From: Millisia brevis NBRC 105863
GTDB lineage: Bacteria; Actinomycetota; Actinomycetes; Mycobacteriales; Mycobacteriaceae
Length of the DNA stretch: 64,000 bases
Direction of reading: 5' to 3'
Assembly (NCBI RefSeq): GCF_001552615.1
Contig: NZ_BCRN01000004.1
Location: 310,001 to 374,000, forward strand
The translations under genes were made by a program, and so were the position numbers. Under the pieces are notes generated by a model that did no database searches, had not been told where the DNA came from, and saw nothing but the letters and a program-made list of their open reading frames with translations. Below, in pieces: positions 1-8,223 of this stretch; position 1 is the first letter of the stretch; every line of letters begins with the position of its first letter.

Positions 1-530
1 AGCACCCAGCTGTCGATCGTGCCGAAGGCCAGCTCGCCGGCCTCGGCGCGGGCGCGGGCGCCGTCGACGTTCTCGAGCAGCCAGGCGATCTTGGGTCCGG
101 CGAAGTACGTCGACAACGGCAGGCCGGTGATCTCGCGGTAGCGATCCGGGCCGATCTCGCCGCCGAGACGGACGCACAGGTCGGCGGTGCGGGTGTCCTG
201 CCAGACGATCGCGTTGTGAATCGGTTCACCGGTCAGGACATCCCAGATCACCGTGGTCTCGCGCTGATTGGTGATGCCGATCGCGGCGAGGTCGGCGCCG
301 GTCAGGTCGGCCTCCGCGAGCGCTTCTTCCACCACGATCAGGACGTTGTCCCTGATCTCGATCGGATCGTGCTCGACCCAGCCCGCGCGGGGGAAGATCT
401 GCCGGTGCTCGCGCCGGCCGGTGGCGATCGGCCGGCCCGCCGTGTCGAAGATGATGCATCGGGTCGACGTCGTGCCCTGGTCGATCGCGGCCACGTACCG
501 TCCGGCCGTATCCTCGCCGGCTGCCGTCAT
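1..530 (-). CDS. glpK: glycerol kinase, N-terminal part (runs off the window)
   Basis: Phosphorylates glycerol to sn-glycerol 3-phosphate in the cytoplasm. About 176 residues are visible and the rest lies before position 1. The N-terminal nucleotide-binding region reads [11 protein letters not shown], followed by GITNQRETT, the substrate-site segment IVWQDTRT, and [11 protein letters not shown] with FGTIDSW near the window edge; all are hallmarks of FGGY-family glycerol kinases. The start is the ATG read leftward from 530. It is divergent from the glycerol-3-phosphate dehydrogenase gene across 130 bp, so the pair covers the first two steps of glycerol catabolism. No frame damage is seen in the visible part. 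Confidence 0.95.
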   Translation of the reverse strand, partial: MTAAGEDTAGRYVAAIDQGTTSTRCIIFDTAGRPIATGRREHRQIFPRAGWVEHDPIEIRDNVLIVVEEALAEADLTGADLAAIGITNQRETTVIWDVLTGEPIHNAIVWQDTRTADLCVRLGGEIGPDRYREITGLPLSTYFAGPKIAWLLENVDGARARAEAGELAFGTIDSWV

Positions 531-660
531 ACCGTGTCCACCTCTCGGGAAACGTGTCGCCGGTCACGCCCGACGAATCTGCAGACCGATGGAACCACAT
601 CGGGCCGCCCACGGCGGTAGCCTCACCCGTATCCGTGCCTGTCGCACAAGGTTGGAGCCG

Positions 661-2448
661 ATGAGTTCTGTGAGAACGGACGTGAGCGGGGAATCCGGCG
701 TGAGCGGACCGACGGCAATACTGTCGGGGGCCGCGATCCTCGGCCCCGAGTACCGCCGCGAGGCCTGGGAACGGTTGGGCTCCGAATACTACGACCTGGT
801 CGTCATCGGCGGCGGCGTCGTCGGGGCGGGGGCGGCGCTCGACGCGGCCACCCGTGGCCTCAAGGTCGCCCTCGTCGAGGCACGCGACCTGGCTTCCGGC
901 ACCTCGAGCCGGTCGTCGAAGATGTTCCACGGCGGGCTGCGTTACCTCGAGCAGCTCGAATTCGGCCTGGTCCGCGAGGCGTTGCACGAACGCGAACTGT
1001 CGATGTCGACGCTGGCCCCGCACCTGGTCAAGCCATTGCGGTTCCTGTTCCCACTGACCCACCGCGTCTGGGAGCGGCCCTACATCGCGGCCGGGATCTT
1101 CCTCTACGACCGTCTCGGTGGGGCCAAGTCGGTGCCCGCCCAGAAGCAGAAGACCAAGTCGGCGGCGCTGCGCATGGCGCCCGGCCTGCGCCGCGACTCG
1201 CTGATCGGCGGCATCCAGTACTACGACACCGTCGTCGACGACGCCCGTCACACGATGACCGTCGCGCGCACCGCCGCCCACTACGGCGCCGTCGTGCGCA
1301 CCTCGACGCAGGTCGTCGGGTTCATCCGCGAGGCCGACCGGGTGTCCGGAGTACGGGTGCGCGACAGTGAATCCGCCGAGGTCACCGAGATCCGGGCCCA
1401 CGCGGTCATCAACGCGACCGGGGTGTGGACCGACGAGATCCAGGCGTTGTCCCGCCAGCGTGGACGCTTCCGGGTGCGGGCGTCCAAGGGTGTACACATC
1501 GTGGTGCCGCGCGACCGCATCGTCAGCGAGGCCGCGATCATCCTGCGTACCGAGAAGTCGGTGCTGTTCATCATCCCGTGGGGTACCCACTGGATCATCG
1601 GCACCACCGATACCGACTGGAACCTCGACCTCGCCCATCCGGCGGCGACCCGCGCCGATATCGACTACATCCTCGAGCACGTCAACACCGTGCTGGCCAC
1701 GCCGCTCGAGCACGAGGACATCGACGGCGTCTACGCCGGCCTGCGTCCGCTGCTGGCGGGGGAGAGCGATCAGACCTCGAAGCTCTCGCGCGAGCACGCC
1801 GTGGCGCGGGTGGCTCCCGGCCTGATCGCGATCGCGGGCGGCAAGTACACCACCTACCGGGTGATGGCCAAGGACGCCGTCGACGCCGCCGCCGAGCAGG
1901 ACATCCCCGGGCGGGTGGCCGATTCGGTGACCGAGCGCGTCCCGCTGATGGGTGCCGACGGCTACTTCGCCCTGGTCAACCAGACCACCGCCTACGGCGA
2001 GCAGCACGGGCTGCACCCCTACCGGGTGACCCACCTGCTCGACCGGTACGGCTCGCTGATCGACGAGGTCCTCGCGCTGGCCGAGGGACGGCCCGAGCTG
2101 CTCGAACCGATCACCGATGCGCCGTCGTATCTGCAGGTGGAGGCGGTGTATGCCGCCGCGGCGGAGGGAGCGTTGCACCTCGAGGACATCCTCGCCCGGC
2201 GCACCCGCATCTCGATCGAGTACCCGCACCGCGGCGTGGCCTGCGCCGAGCAGGTCGCCCGCCTGGTCGCCCCGATCCTCGGGTGGGACGAGGAAGCGAT
2301 CGACCGCGAGGTATCGACCTATACCGCTCGGGTCGAAGCGGAGATCCTGTCCCAGGCGCGACCGGACGATGCCTCGGCCGACGCGCTGCGCGCCGCCGCC
2401 CCCGAGGCGCGGCAGGAGATCCTGGAACCGGTACCCAACTCCCGCTGA
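661..2448 (+). CDS. glpD: aerobic glycerol-3-phosphate dehydrogenase
   Basis: FAD-dependent, membrane-associated enzyme oxidising glycerol 3-phosphate to dihydroxyacetone phosphate and feeding electrons to quinones. The 595-residue product has the dinucleotide fold DLVVIGGGVVGAGAALDA near residue 43, then ASGTSSRSSKMFHGGLRYLE, and the IIPWGTHWIIGTTDTDW and GGKYTTYRVMA blocks of the GlpD family. The length fits mycobacterial GlpD2. The ATG at 661 is preceded by TTGGAG at a suitable distance; the open frame extends further upstream, but that stretch overlaps glpK and is not family-like. Divergent to glpK, so probably controlled with it, although no operator is recognisable. Confidence 0.96.
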   Translation: MSSVRTDVSGESGVSGPTAILSGAAILGPEYRREAWERLGSEYYDLVVIGGGVVGAGAALDAATRGLKVALVEARDLASGTSSRSSKMFHGGLRYLEQLEFGLVREALHERELSMSTLAPHLVKPLRFLFPLTHRVWERPYIAAGIFLYDRLGGAKSVPAQKQKTKSAALRMAPGLRRDSLIGGIQYYDTVVDDARHTMTVARTAAHYGAVVRTSTQVVGFIREADRVSGVRVRDSESAEVTEIRAHAVINATGVWTDEIQALSRQRGRFRVRASKGVHIVVPRDRIVSEAAIILRTEKSVLFIIPWGTHWIIGTTDTDWNLDLAHPAATRADIDYILEHVNTVLATPLEHEDIDGVYAGLRPLLAGESDQTSKLSREHAVARVAPGLIAIAGGKYTTYRVMAKDAVDAAAEQDIPGRVADSVTERVPLMGADGYFALVNQTTAYGEQHGLHPYRVTHLLDRYGSLIDEVLALAEGRPELLEPITDAPSYLQVEAVYAAAAEGALHLEDILARRTRISIEYPHRGVACAEQVARLVAPILGWDEEAIDREVSTYTARVEAEILSQARPDDASADALRAAAPEARQEILEPVPNSR

Positions 2449-2540
2449 CCCCGCACCACTGGTTGGTCATTCGCCGCCCACCGGGCCGCCACCGCAGCGC
2501 CCGATCATCGGCAAGGGTGCCGAACGGGACCGGCATCGGG

Positions 2541-2834
2541 GTGGGGGTGGATCCGGAGGCACTTCGCCGTTGGTCTGCGTGGCTCGATGACCCGGGCATC
2601 CACATCGGGGCGCTGCGGTCGATCGCGGTTCCGCCCGACGGCAGCAGCGGTTTTCCCGGCACCGACCCGGGCGCTGCGCTCGACGGTGCCCTTGATGCCA
2701 CGCGCGGAGCCCTTCACATATTCTCCGAGCGACCGGCGGAAATGTCGACTGCCGCAAAGGGCACAGCCGAGGACTATGTCGTCACCGACGACGAATTCGC
2801 TCGCCGCCTGGCTGGGATGGACGGTCTGCGGTGA
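2541..2834 (+). CDS. small EspC/WXG100-like protein (putative type VII secretion-associated)
   Basis: A 97-residue product read from GTG 2541 (GTG 2547 is an alternative). It begins VGVDPEALRRW, is predicted to be mostly helical, has a loop around SGFPGTDPG, and near the C-terminus carries DYVVTDDEFARRL. YVVTD fits the YxxxD/E signal seen after the second helix of ESX/EspC-type secreted proteins. Size and layout fit the EspC (DUF2580-like) group, but there is no clear WXG turn. Its stop codon overlaps the next start as GTGA. No ESX core components are in the window, so any secretion machinery would be elsewhere. The family call is inference from motif and size. Confidence 0.55.
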   Translation: MGVDPEALRRWSAWLDDPGIHIGALRSIAVPPDGSSGFPGTDPGAALDGALDATRGALHIFSERPAEMSTAAKGTAEDYVVTDDEFARRLAGMDGLR

Positions 2835-3196
2835 GCGGCGCCGTTCACTACGCAGAGTCCATAATCGGCCGGGCCATGAGCGATGTAAGTCTCGAGACCG
2901 GAACCTATACGGCCGGCAGGGCCGCCGGCTACTCCCTGGAAGCAGGTGCTCAGGCGGTCGACAAGTGGAATGCAGCCGATGCTCCGAGGAATGGATCCAA
3001 GGGGTCTCGGGTGGCCGGTGGCAATTGGGTCAACAGCTACATCAACTGTCTGCCTCGGTGTCGGTGGATCGAATTCGACGCGCCGATCTTCTCCGATGAC
3101 CATGCGAGGGCGTCGAATTCCGCCGCTCCGCAGACGCCGGGGCATGTCGCTGCCCTCGGGCGGACGATCAGTCCTGAACCGCCTTCGCTACGGTGA
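2831..3196 (+). CDS. hypothetical protein coupled to the EspC-like gene
   Basis: A 121-residue frame starting at GTG 2831, which shares GTGA with the stop of the preceding gene; this suggests translational coupling. The first 55 residues look helical (HYAESIIGRAMSDVSLETG) and Ala/Gly-rich; the rest is Ser/Pro-rich with no family I recognise. EspC-like genes are often followed by a larger ESX substrate or toxin, and this may be a shortened remnant of one. The last 29 bp overlap the end of the convergent aminoglycoside-kinase-like gene, so the C-terminus may not be the ancestral one. Whether it is made at all is uncertain. Confidence 0.4.
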   Translation: MSGAVHYAESIIGRAMSDVSLETGTYTAGRAAGYSLEAGAQAVDKWNAADAPRNGSKGSRVAGGNWVNSYINCLPRCRWIEFDAPIFSDDHARASNSAAPQTPGHVAALGRTISPEPPSLR

Positions 3197-3986
3197 CGAA
3201 CCGGGTCAAGGCGAGGCTGTCCGCGGGTTCCCCGTCCTGTAGCAGGCGAAGCGCCCGCATGACCGCCCGGACGAGAGTCCATGCCCGGGAACGGTCCTCG
3301 TCCAAACCGGCGGAATCGGTCAGAACGAAGAGCCGGTGCCGAATCACCTCGCGGGCGTGGTGGCCCATTCGATCCCACCGACTCCACAACATGGGAGCGA
3401 CGTCGTAGTGCGGATCACCCCGCAGCGGGGACGGCCCGATGGCGAGCCACGGTGACCGTTGAGCGGTCAAGACCTTGCCGTAGTGCAGATTGCCGTGCAG
3501 GGTCACCTCGCCGTCCGGCGCGTCGACCAGGGTGGGAAGTTGAGCGATCGCCTGTTCCACCAGTCGCCGGGGGATCGGGGCGTTGCGCGGCAGCGCTTGC
3601 AGGTCCGCCGTCCACCGCGGTGCCAGATGAGACAGCGCGTCCAACTGCGGCAACGCCGGACGATGCAGCCGCGAATACAAGCCGGCGATCACCGCGCAGG
3701 CCTGATCGTCGGGAACCGTCGTCAGGTCGCCGCCGGTCAGTCGCTCCACCACCAGCGCCCGCCGACGGGGATCGGCTCGCAACAACCGAACGGCGCCGTC
3801 ACCGTTCCACTGCCGCAACACCAGGTGCTCGCCGGCATTGTGTTGTTCGGGCGGCGCGATCTTCAGGACAGCGGGCCGTCCATCGGCTCGAACGGGCACC
3901 ACCAGCGAGCGGTGGCCGTCGATCGGGTCCCCGTCGACCCGAAGGTGCCATTCGGAGATCAGGTCGTCGGCGGTGGCGGTGTTCAC
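3168..3986 (-). CDS. APH(6)-like aminoglycoside phosphotransferase homologue, probable pseudokinase
   Basis: 272 residues with the overall plan of streptomycin 6-phosphotransferases: an N-lobe with PAVLKIAPPEQHNAGE (ATP-binding Lys), a hinge around ALVVERLTGGDL, and the catalytic and metal loops. The catalytic loop, HGDLH followed by Asn four residues on in active kinases, reads HGNLHYGK (residues 164-171): the catalytic Asp is Asn and the Mg-binding Asn is Lys. The metal loop, normally AIDP, reads AIGP (Gly184), losing the second metal ligand. I infer that phosphotransfer is lost or greatly reduced. The GTG start overlaps the peptidase stop (GTGA), so it is the last gene of a three-gene set. 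Confidence 0.8.
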   Translation of the reverse strand: MNTATADDLISEWHLRVDGDPIDGHRSLVVPVRADGRPAVLKIAPPEQHNAGEHLVLRQWNGDGAVRLLRADPRRRALVVERLTGGDLTTVPDDQACAVIAGLYSRLHRPALPQLDALSHLAPRWTADLQALPRNAPIPRRLVEQAIAQLPTLVDAPDGEVTLHGNLHYGKVLTAQRSPWLAIGPSPLRGDPHYDVAPMLWSRWDRMGHHAREVIRHRLFVLTDSAGLDEDRSRAWTLVRAVMRALRLLQDGEPADSLALTRFVTVAKAVQD

Positions 3987-5137
3987 GAGCGTCGCACGCG
4001 CAGTGCGGCTTCGATCTCCGCATGCGGCAACGCGTACGAGGTGTGCCCATCGCGTCCGACCATGTCGTCCGCCGCGACAAGGACATTGGCCACCGCTTCC
4101 TCCGCCGCCTGCACCACCGCCCGGTAGATCGGGTCGATGTCCCCCCAGGGCAGGAAGTCGAGTCGGTCCAGGGGCGATTCTCGCCGTCCGCCCATATCGG
4201 AGCGCAGCGCCCCGGCATTGGCCGTCGAGAACCCCAGGAAGATGTCGCCGGAGAAGTGGCTGCCGGACGTCCCGGTACGGGCCAGGCCCAGCGGGATTCG
4301 TCGAGCCAGGGCGGCGCACTGCTGTGGCAGCAAGGGAGCGTCGGTCGCGGCGACGCCGATCACCGAACCCGCGCCGGGGGCCACAGCGGTGCGGCCGTCG
4401 TCCGCCTCGAGCCACGGCTCGGTCGCGATCGGACAGGGCACGGCGGTCCGTCGACCGAAGGGGAACCCGCCGAGCACCAATTCCTCGCGGGCGCCGAAGT
4501 TCGCCTGGAGGTAGACCCCGACGGTGTATCGGGCCCCGCGAATCTCGACCGTCCGCGACGAGGTGCCCACCCCGCCCTTGAACTCGTAGCAGTTCATTCC
4601 GGTGCCGCCGCCGACACTGCCTTCGGCGACCGGGCCGGGGGCGGCGGCGTCGAGTGCCTGCTCCGCGACATCCGGGGTGACGTGTCCGCCGTTGATGTCG
4701 TTGAGGTAGCCGTCCCAGGTTTCGCCGACAACCGGCAGCATCCAGCGGTTGGCCGCCGGCGGGACGGTGCGCTGCATCCAGCGATCGGCGCCGGTATGGC
4801 AGGCGCCGACCGCATGCGAATTGGTCAGCAGAATCGGCGTCTGGAATTGTCCCGATTCGTCGATCCAGGTGCGCCCGGTCAGCTCGCCGTTGCCGTTGAG
4901 CGAGAACGTACCCGCCGCGCACGGCACCGAAACGGCTTCCCGGCCGCGCGGCAGGATCGCGGTCACGCCGGTGCGGACCGGTCCGCTACCCACGGTCAGC
5001 GGGCCGTCGCCGGAGATCAGGGTGACGTGTCCGACCTCGACGCCGGGGACGTCGGTGATCGCATTGAGGGCGCCGGTCGTGCCCTCGAACTCCAGGCCGA
5101 GACCTCTGGCGCGAACCGGACGGGCCGGAGGGTTCAC
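3983..5137 (-). CDS. P1 family (DmpA-type) L-aminopeptidase/D-esterase
   Basis: 384 residues, matching the DmpA/BapA N-terminal-nucleophile family, which cleave themselves at a Gly-Ser bond into two chains and act on short peptides or beta-peptides. The expected cleavage site lies in GAGSVIGVAATDAPLLP, with Ser at about residue 258 as nucleophile, giving a C-terminal chain of about 127 residues like that of DmpA. Other family blocks present are SGDIFLGFSTAN, NGNGELTGRTWI, TNSHAVG and GGGTGMNCYEFKGG. No signal peptide, so probably cytoplasmic. Starts at GTG 5137, overlapping the upstream small gene by 4 bp, and overlaps the kinase-like gene by 4 bp at its other end. Confidence 0.9.
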   Translation of the reverse strand: MNPPARPVRARGLGLEFEGTTGALNAITDVPGVEVGHVTLISGDGPLTVGSGPVRTGVTAILPRGREAVSVPCAAGTFSLNGNGELTGRTWIDESGQFQTPILLTNSHAVGACHTGADRWMQRTVPPAANRWMLPVVGETWDGYLNDINGGHVTPDVAEQALDAAAPGPVAEGSVGGGTGMNCYEFKGGVGTSSRTVEIRGARYTVGVYLQANFGAREELVLGGFPFGRRTAVPCPIATEPWLEADDGRTAVAPGAGSVIGVAATDAPLLPQQCAALARRIPLGLARTGTSGSHFSGDIFLGFSTANAGALRSDMGGRRESPLDRLDFLPWGDIDPIYRAVVQAAEEAVANVLVAADDMVGRDGHTSYALPHAEIEAALRVRRS

Positions 5138-5358
5138 TCGTCGGGATCGATGATCGTGGCCGTCGAGTTCTCCCGGTCCAGTCGGGCCTGCCGAACGGCG
5201 TCGCGCAATTCGAACCCGTCGGTGACCAACTCGCCGATCTCCTTGGCCACGCCCGCGACCGCGCCGGTGATGATGGTGGCGATGGTGCCGACCCGCTTGG
5301 CCGTCGACTCGACCATTTCCTGGGCGACGTCCTTGTAGCTCTCGATGCGATCGACCAT
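5134..5358 (-). CDS. small conserved helical protein
   Basis: 74 residues from ATG 5358, too small for a recognisable enzyme. It is largely helical with a central hydrophobic Ala/Gly/Ile stretch (IATIITGAVAGVAKEIG), which could be a membrane-associated amphipathic helix, and a charged tail ending ATIIDPDE. Its stop overlaps the GTG of the DmpA-like gene (GTGA), so it is the first gene of the three-gene set. I do not recognise a family; the coupling suggests a role with the peptidase but shows none directly. Confidence 0.7.
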   Translation of the reverse strand: MVDRIESYKDVAQEMVESTAKRVGTIATIITGAVAGVAKEIGELVTDGFELRDAVRQARLDRENSTATIIDPDE

Positions 5359-5414
5359 GAAAACCAGGATAGCCCGATCACCCGGGTGGGGAAGCGGGAC
5401 GGATGTGCCCGACG

Positions 5415-6362
5415 TCAGGACGCCGCCGACAGTCGTTCCGGCCGGTGGTCGGTCCACCGCTCGGCCACCACGGAGCGCAGCGCGCGCAGCACCACCCGGA
5501 TATTCGGATCGCGCTGCCGACCCTCGCGGATCGTCGCACTGAGAGTGCGGGTACCGAACGTCAGATCGGGCACCACGAACTGCCGGTGGTGCGCAGCGAC
5601 CGTACCGAGCGGCACGATCGCCGCGGCGACCTGCGTGGCGGCGACGTCGCACAGATGCTGGGCGCCGAAGACCCGGTAGCCGATATCGGGGGTGAATCCG
5701 GCTCGCTCGGCCACCAACATCAGCGCGCGCGCCAGACCGGAGTCCTCGGGTCCGGTGACCCACGGGTGATCGCCGAGGGCGGCCGGTCCGCGGGCCTGAA
5801 TCATCGCGTGCAGCCTCGGCGGTGCCATCAGGACAAGCGACTCGACCAACAACTCCTCGGCGACCAATCCGGGGCGCGATTCCTCGGCGTCGAAGTGATA
5901 GCTGCAGGTGACGGCCAGATCGACGTCACCCTGCCGCAGCAGGCGCAGCGCCGTCTCCACCCCTCCGGGCAGGACGGTCGACTGGTGCACCTTGACCGTC
6001 AGGTCGGGCTCGGTGCGATTGAGCAGTTCGATCATCGGGGCGACCAACATCGGAATGCCCATGTTGAAGGAGGTGATCGTGACCGTTCCGGTTGTGCTGT
6101 CCCGGGTTTCGGCGACAGCGGTCAACGCGTCGTCGAGGGCGCCGAGGACCTTCTTGGAATGCTCGACCAGGACCTTGCCGCTGGCGGTCAGTCCCAGCGT
6201 GCGGCCGGTGCGGCGGAACAGGACGGCGCCGACCTCCGTTTCGAGGACACGAAGCTGTTGGGATACAGCGGAACTGGTGATTCCCCGCCGGTTGGCCACC
6301 GCTGCCACCGTGCCGAGTTCGGCGAGGTCGCCCAGTAGCAGCATGCGTCGCAGGTCGACCAT
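5415..6362 (-). CDS. LysR-family transcriptional regulator
   Basis: 315 residues from ATG 6362 (a GTG one codon upstream is also possible). The N-terminal winged helix-turn-helix covers about residues 5-65: LGTVAAVANRRGITSSAVSQQLRVLE, with LFRRTGRTLGLTASG forming the wing. The rest is a periplasmic-binding-like ligand domain (VTITSFNMGIPMLVAPMI and onward). The length is usual for LysR. It is transcribed toward the small gene/peptidase set, 56 bp from it, but with no overlap. Upstream lies a long noncoding gap, so its usual divergent target is not evident and the ligand cannot be inferred. Confidence 0.9.
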   Translation of the reverse strand: MVDLRRMLLLGDLAELGTVAAVANRRGITSSAVSQQLRVLETEVGAVLFRRTGRTLGLTASGKVLVEHSKKVLGALDDALTAVAETRDSTTGTVTITSFNMGIPMLVAPMIELLNRTEPDLTVKVHQSTVLPGGVETALRLLRQGDVDLAVTCSYHFDAEESRPGLVAEELLVESLVLMAPPRLHAMIQARGPAALGDHPWVTGPEDSGLARALMLVAERAGFTPDIGYRVFGAQHLCDVAATQVAAAIVPLGTVAAHHRQFVVPDLTFGTRTLSATIREGRQRDPNIRVVLRALRSVVAERWTDHRPERLSAAS

Positions 6363-6365
6363 CAC

Positions 6366-7029
6366 GCACCCGGCCGATGGCGTGCAATCGGTTGCGGCGC
6401 AACCGTGATGACGGACGTGGACATGATGGTGACCTCGATCGGGTAGCGACGGTGATCCGGTGCGGTCGACGCCCGAATGTCGGACGTCGGTGGACTACTG
6501 GGAATTCGGGAGTGTTGGAATGCGCGGAACGCGGGTGGGACGGATCAGCAACACCGGCGGGCGCCGGCGTCATGCCTGCGCGCTGTGTGGATCGAGGGGC
6601 CCATGGCCGATGAATCTACCCGCCGTCGTCGACGGGCGCCGTCCCGACGGGGAGCGGTTGTGCCTGGTCACCGGCGAATCGGCAGGTGCCCCGGGGGGCG
6701 AGCGACACCAACCGTCGGGACACCGATCCATTCATCTCGGCGACGAACTCCCTTGATGACCAGCGCAAGCCGACGTCGGGCGCCCGGTCGCCGCACCCGG
6801 GCCGGAGGCGACCCGAATCGTCCGGATCGACCGGAACGATTCGGTGACGGTAAAGGAATCACCCTGACTGCAACAAGGGGTCTTTACTCACCCCAATCGG
6901 TGGAGACCAGGGACGCCGACGACCGGCACGTCACGACTCGCGGGAGTCCTGACGTGCCGGTCGGGGAAGAGGGATACTCGGTGTTCGCGAGACGCCGCGT
7001 TTGCGACGCGGCGGCTCGGGATGCCGGGT
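6366..7029. other. gene-poor gap of about 660 bp
   Basis: Between the LysR start and the desaturase stop. The open frames here are Arg/Gly/Pro-rich with no recognisable domain or ribosome site, so I call no gene. The stretch 6870-6900 is locally less GC-rich. The only clear structure is the hairpin at 6921-6962. The LysR promoter must lie in the first 150 bp or so, but I see no convincing boxes. Confidence 0.6.
6921..6962 (-). terminator. strong hairpin downstream of the desaturase operon
   Basis: A 13-bp perfect outer stem (GACCGGCACGTCA pairing with TGACGTGCCGGTC) and a 5-bp perfect inner stem (GACTC/GAGTC), separated by one C on each side, with a GCGG loop. It begins 67 bp after the desaturase stop in the direction of transcription. 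There is no U-tract, which is common for actinobacterial hairpin terminators. Confidence 0.65.
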
Positions 7030-8190
7030 TCAGGAGGCTGCAGCCACCGGCACCACCTCGACCACCAGATCGACGTCGTCCTTCGTCCAGGAATTGGGCA
7101 GGGACAGCTTGGCGATCTTGGTCCACGTCGAGAGCAGCTGCTTGTGCAGCGGACCGGTGTTGTACGGCAGGCCGTATCGCTCGCAGATCTCGCGGACCTC
7201 CGGCGCCATCTCCGGGTAGCGGCTCGCCGGCAGGTCGGGGAACAGGTGGTGCTCGATCTGGTGCGAGAGGTTGCCGCTCATGATGTGGAACAACGGGCTG
7301 CCGTCGATGTTCGCCGAGCCGAGCATCTGTCGCAGGTACCAGCGTCCCCGAGTCTCGTTCTCGCACTCCTCCTTGGTGAAGGTCTGGGTGCCGCTGGGGA
7401 AGTGGCCGCAGAAGATGATCGAGTACGTCCAGAGGTTGCGCACCAGATTGGCCGCCGCGTTGCCGGCCAGCGTCGACAGGAACAGCGGTCCGGTCAGCGC
7501 CGGGAAGATGATGTAGTCCTTGAGGACCTGCTTGCGGGCCTTGCGCCACATCCCGCCCACCAGTCCGCGCACATCGTGCCAGCGCCGCTTGCCGGCCACC
7601 ACGTTCTCGATCTCCAGATCGTGGAGCATCACGCCCCACTCGAAGAGCACCATCAGAGCGGTCGCGTAGGCGACATTGCCCAGATAGTAGGGGTGCCAGT
7701 TCTGGTCGCGATCCATCCGCAGGATGCCGTAGCCGATGTCGCGATCCTCGCCGAGGATATTGGTGAACGTGTGGTGCAGGTAGTTGTGGCTGTGCCGCCA
7801 CTGGTCGGCCGGGCACACGGTGTCCCATTCGAAATCGCGAGAGTTGTACCCGGCCTCCCGCATCCAGTCGTACTGACCGTGCATCACGTTGTGGCCGATT
7901 TCCATGTTGTCCAGGATCTTCGAGGCCGACAGCGCCCCGACGGCGGCGATCCAGACCGGTGGCAGGAAGCCCAGGTACATCAAGGCTCGACCGGAGATCT
8001 CCAGGCCGCGCTGAATCCGCACGATCCGGTACAGGTATTCGCGGTCCTTGTCGCCCAGATCGGCCACGATGCGGGCGCGCAGCGCGTCGAGGTCGCGGCC
8101 CAGCGCCTCGACCTGCTCCTCCGTGAGTATCAGTCGTGGGATGTCCGTGTCGTCGGTGGCGGCAGGCTTTTCCAGGGTGTTGATGCTCAT
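7030..8190 (-). CDS. desA3: DesA3-like membrane acyl-CoA delta-9 desaturase
   Basis: 386 residues of the membrane fatty-acid desaturase family; introduces a cis double bond into stearoyl/palmitoyl-CoA using O2. All three histidine boxes are intact: HNVMH (about residue 100), HSHNYLHH, and HQIEHHLFP near the C-terminus. Hydrophobic segments flank them (LMYLGFLPPVWIAAVGAL, VAYATALMVLFEWGVML, YIIFPALTGPLFLSTLAG). It follows the ferredoxin reductase gene by 33 bp on the same strand, the same pairing as DesA3 with Rv3230c in M. tuberculosis, where the reductase supplies electrons. Start ATG 8190. Probably repressed by the divergent TetR gene through the operator at 9320-9337. Confidence 0.93.
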   Translation of the reverse strand: MSINTLEKPAATDDTDIPRLILTEEQVEALGRDLDALRARIVADLGDKDREYLYRIVRIQRGLEISGRALMYLGFLPPVWIAAVGALSASKILDNMEIGHNVMHGQYDWMREAGYNSRDFEWDTVCPADQWRHSHNYLHHTFTNILGEDRDIGYGILRMDRDQNWHPYYLGNVAYATALMVLFEWGVMLHDLEIENVVAGKRRWHDVRGLVGGMWRKARKQVLKDYIIFPALTGPLFLSTLAGNAAANLVRNLWTYSIIFCGHFPSGTQTFTKEECENETRGRWYLRQMLGSANIDGSPLFHIMSGNLSHQIEHHLFPDLPASRYPEMAPEVREICERYGLPYNTGPLHKQLLSTWTKIAKLSLPNSWTKDDVDLVVEVVPVAAAS

Positions 8191-8223
8191 GTCATACCTC
8201 GATGTCGGTAGTGGAGGGCCGGC

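Noticed and set aside
6460-7029. Overlapping + strand frames in the LysR-desaturase gap
   Set aside because: Low-complexity Arg/Pro/Gly sequence with no family resemblance; no start context.
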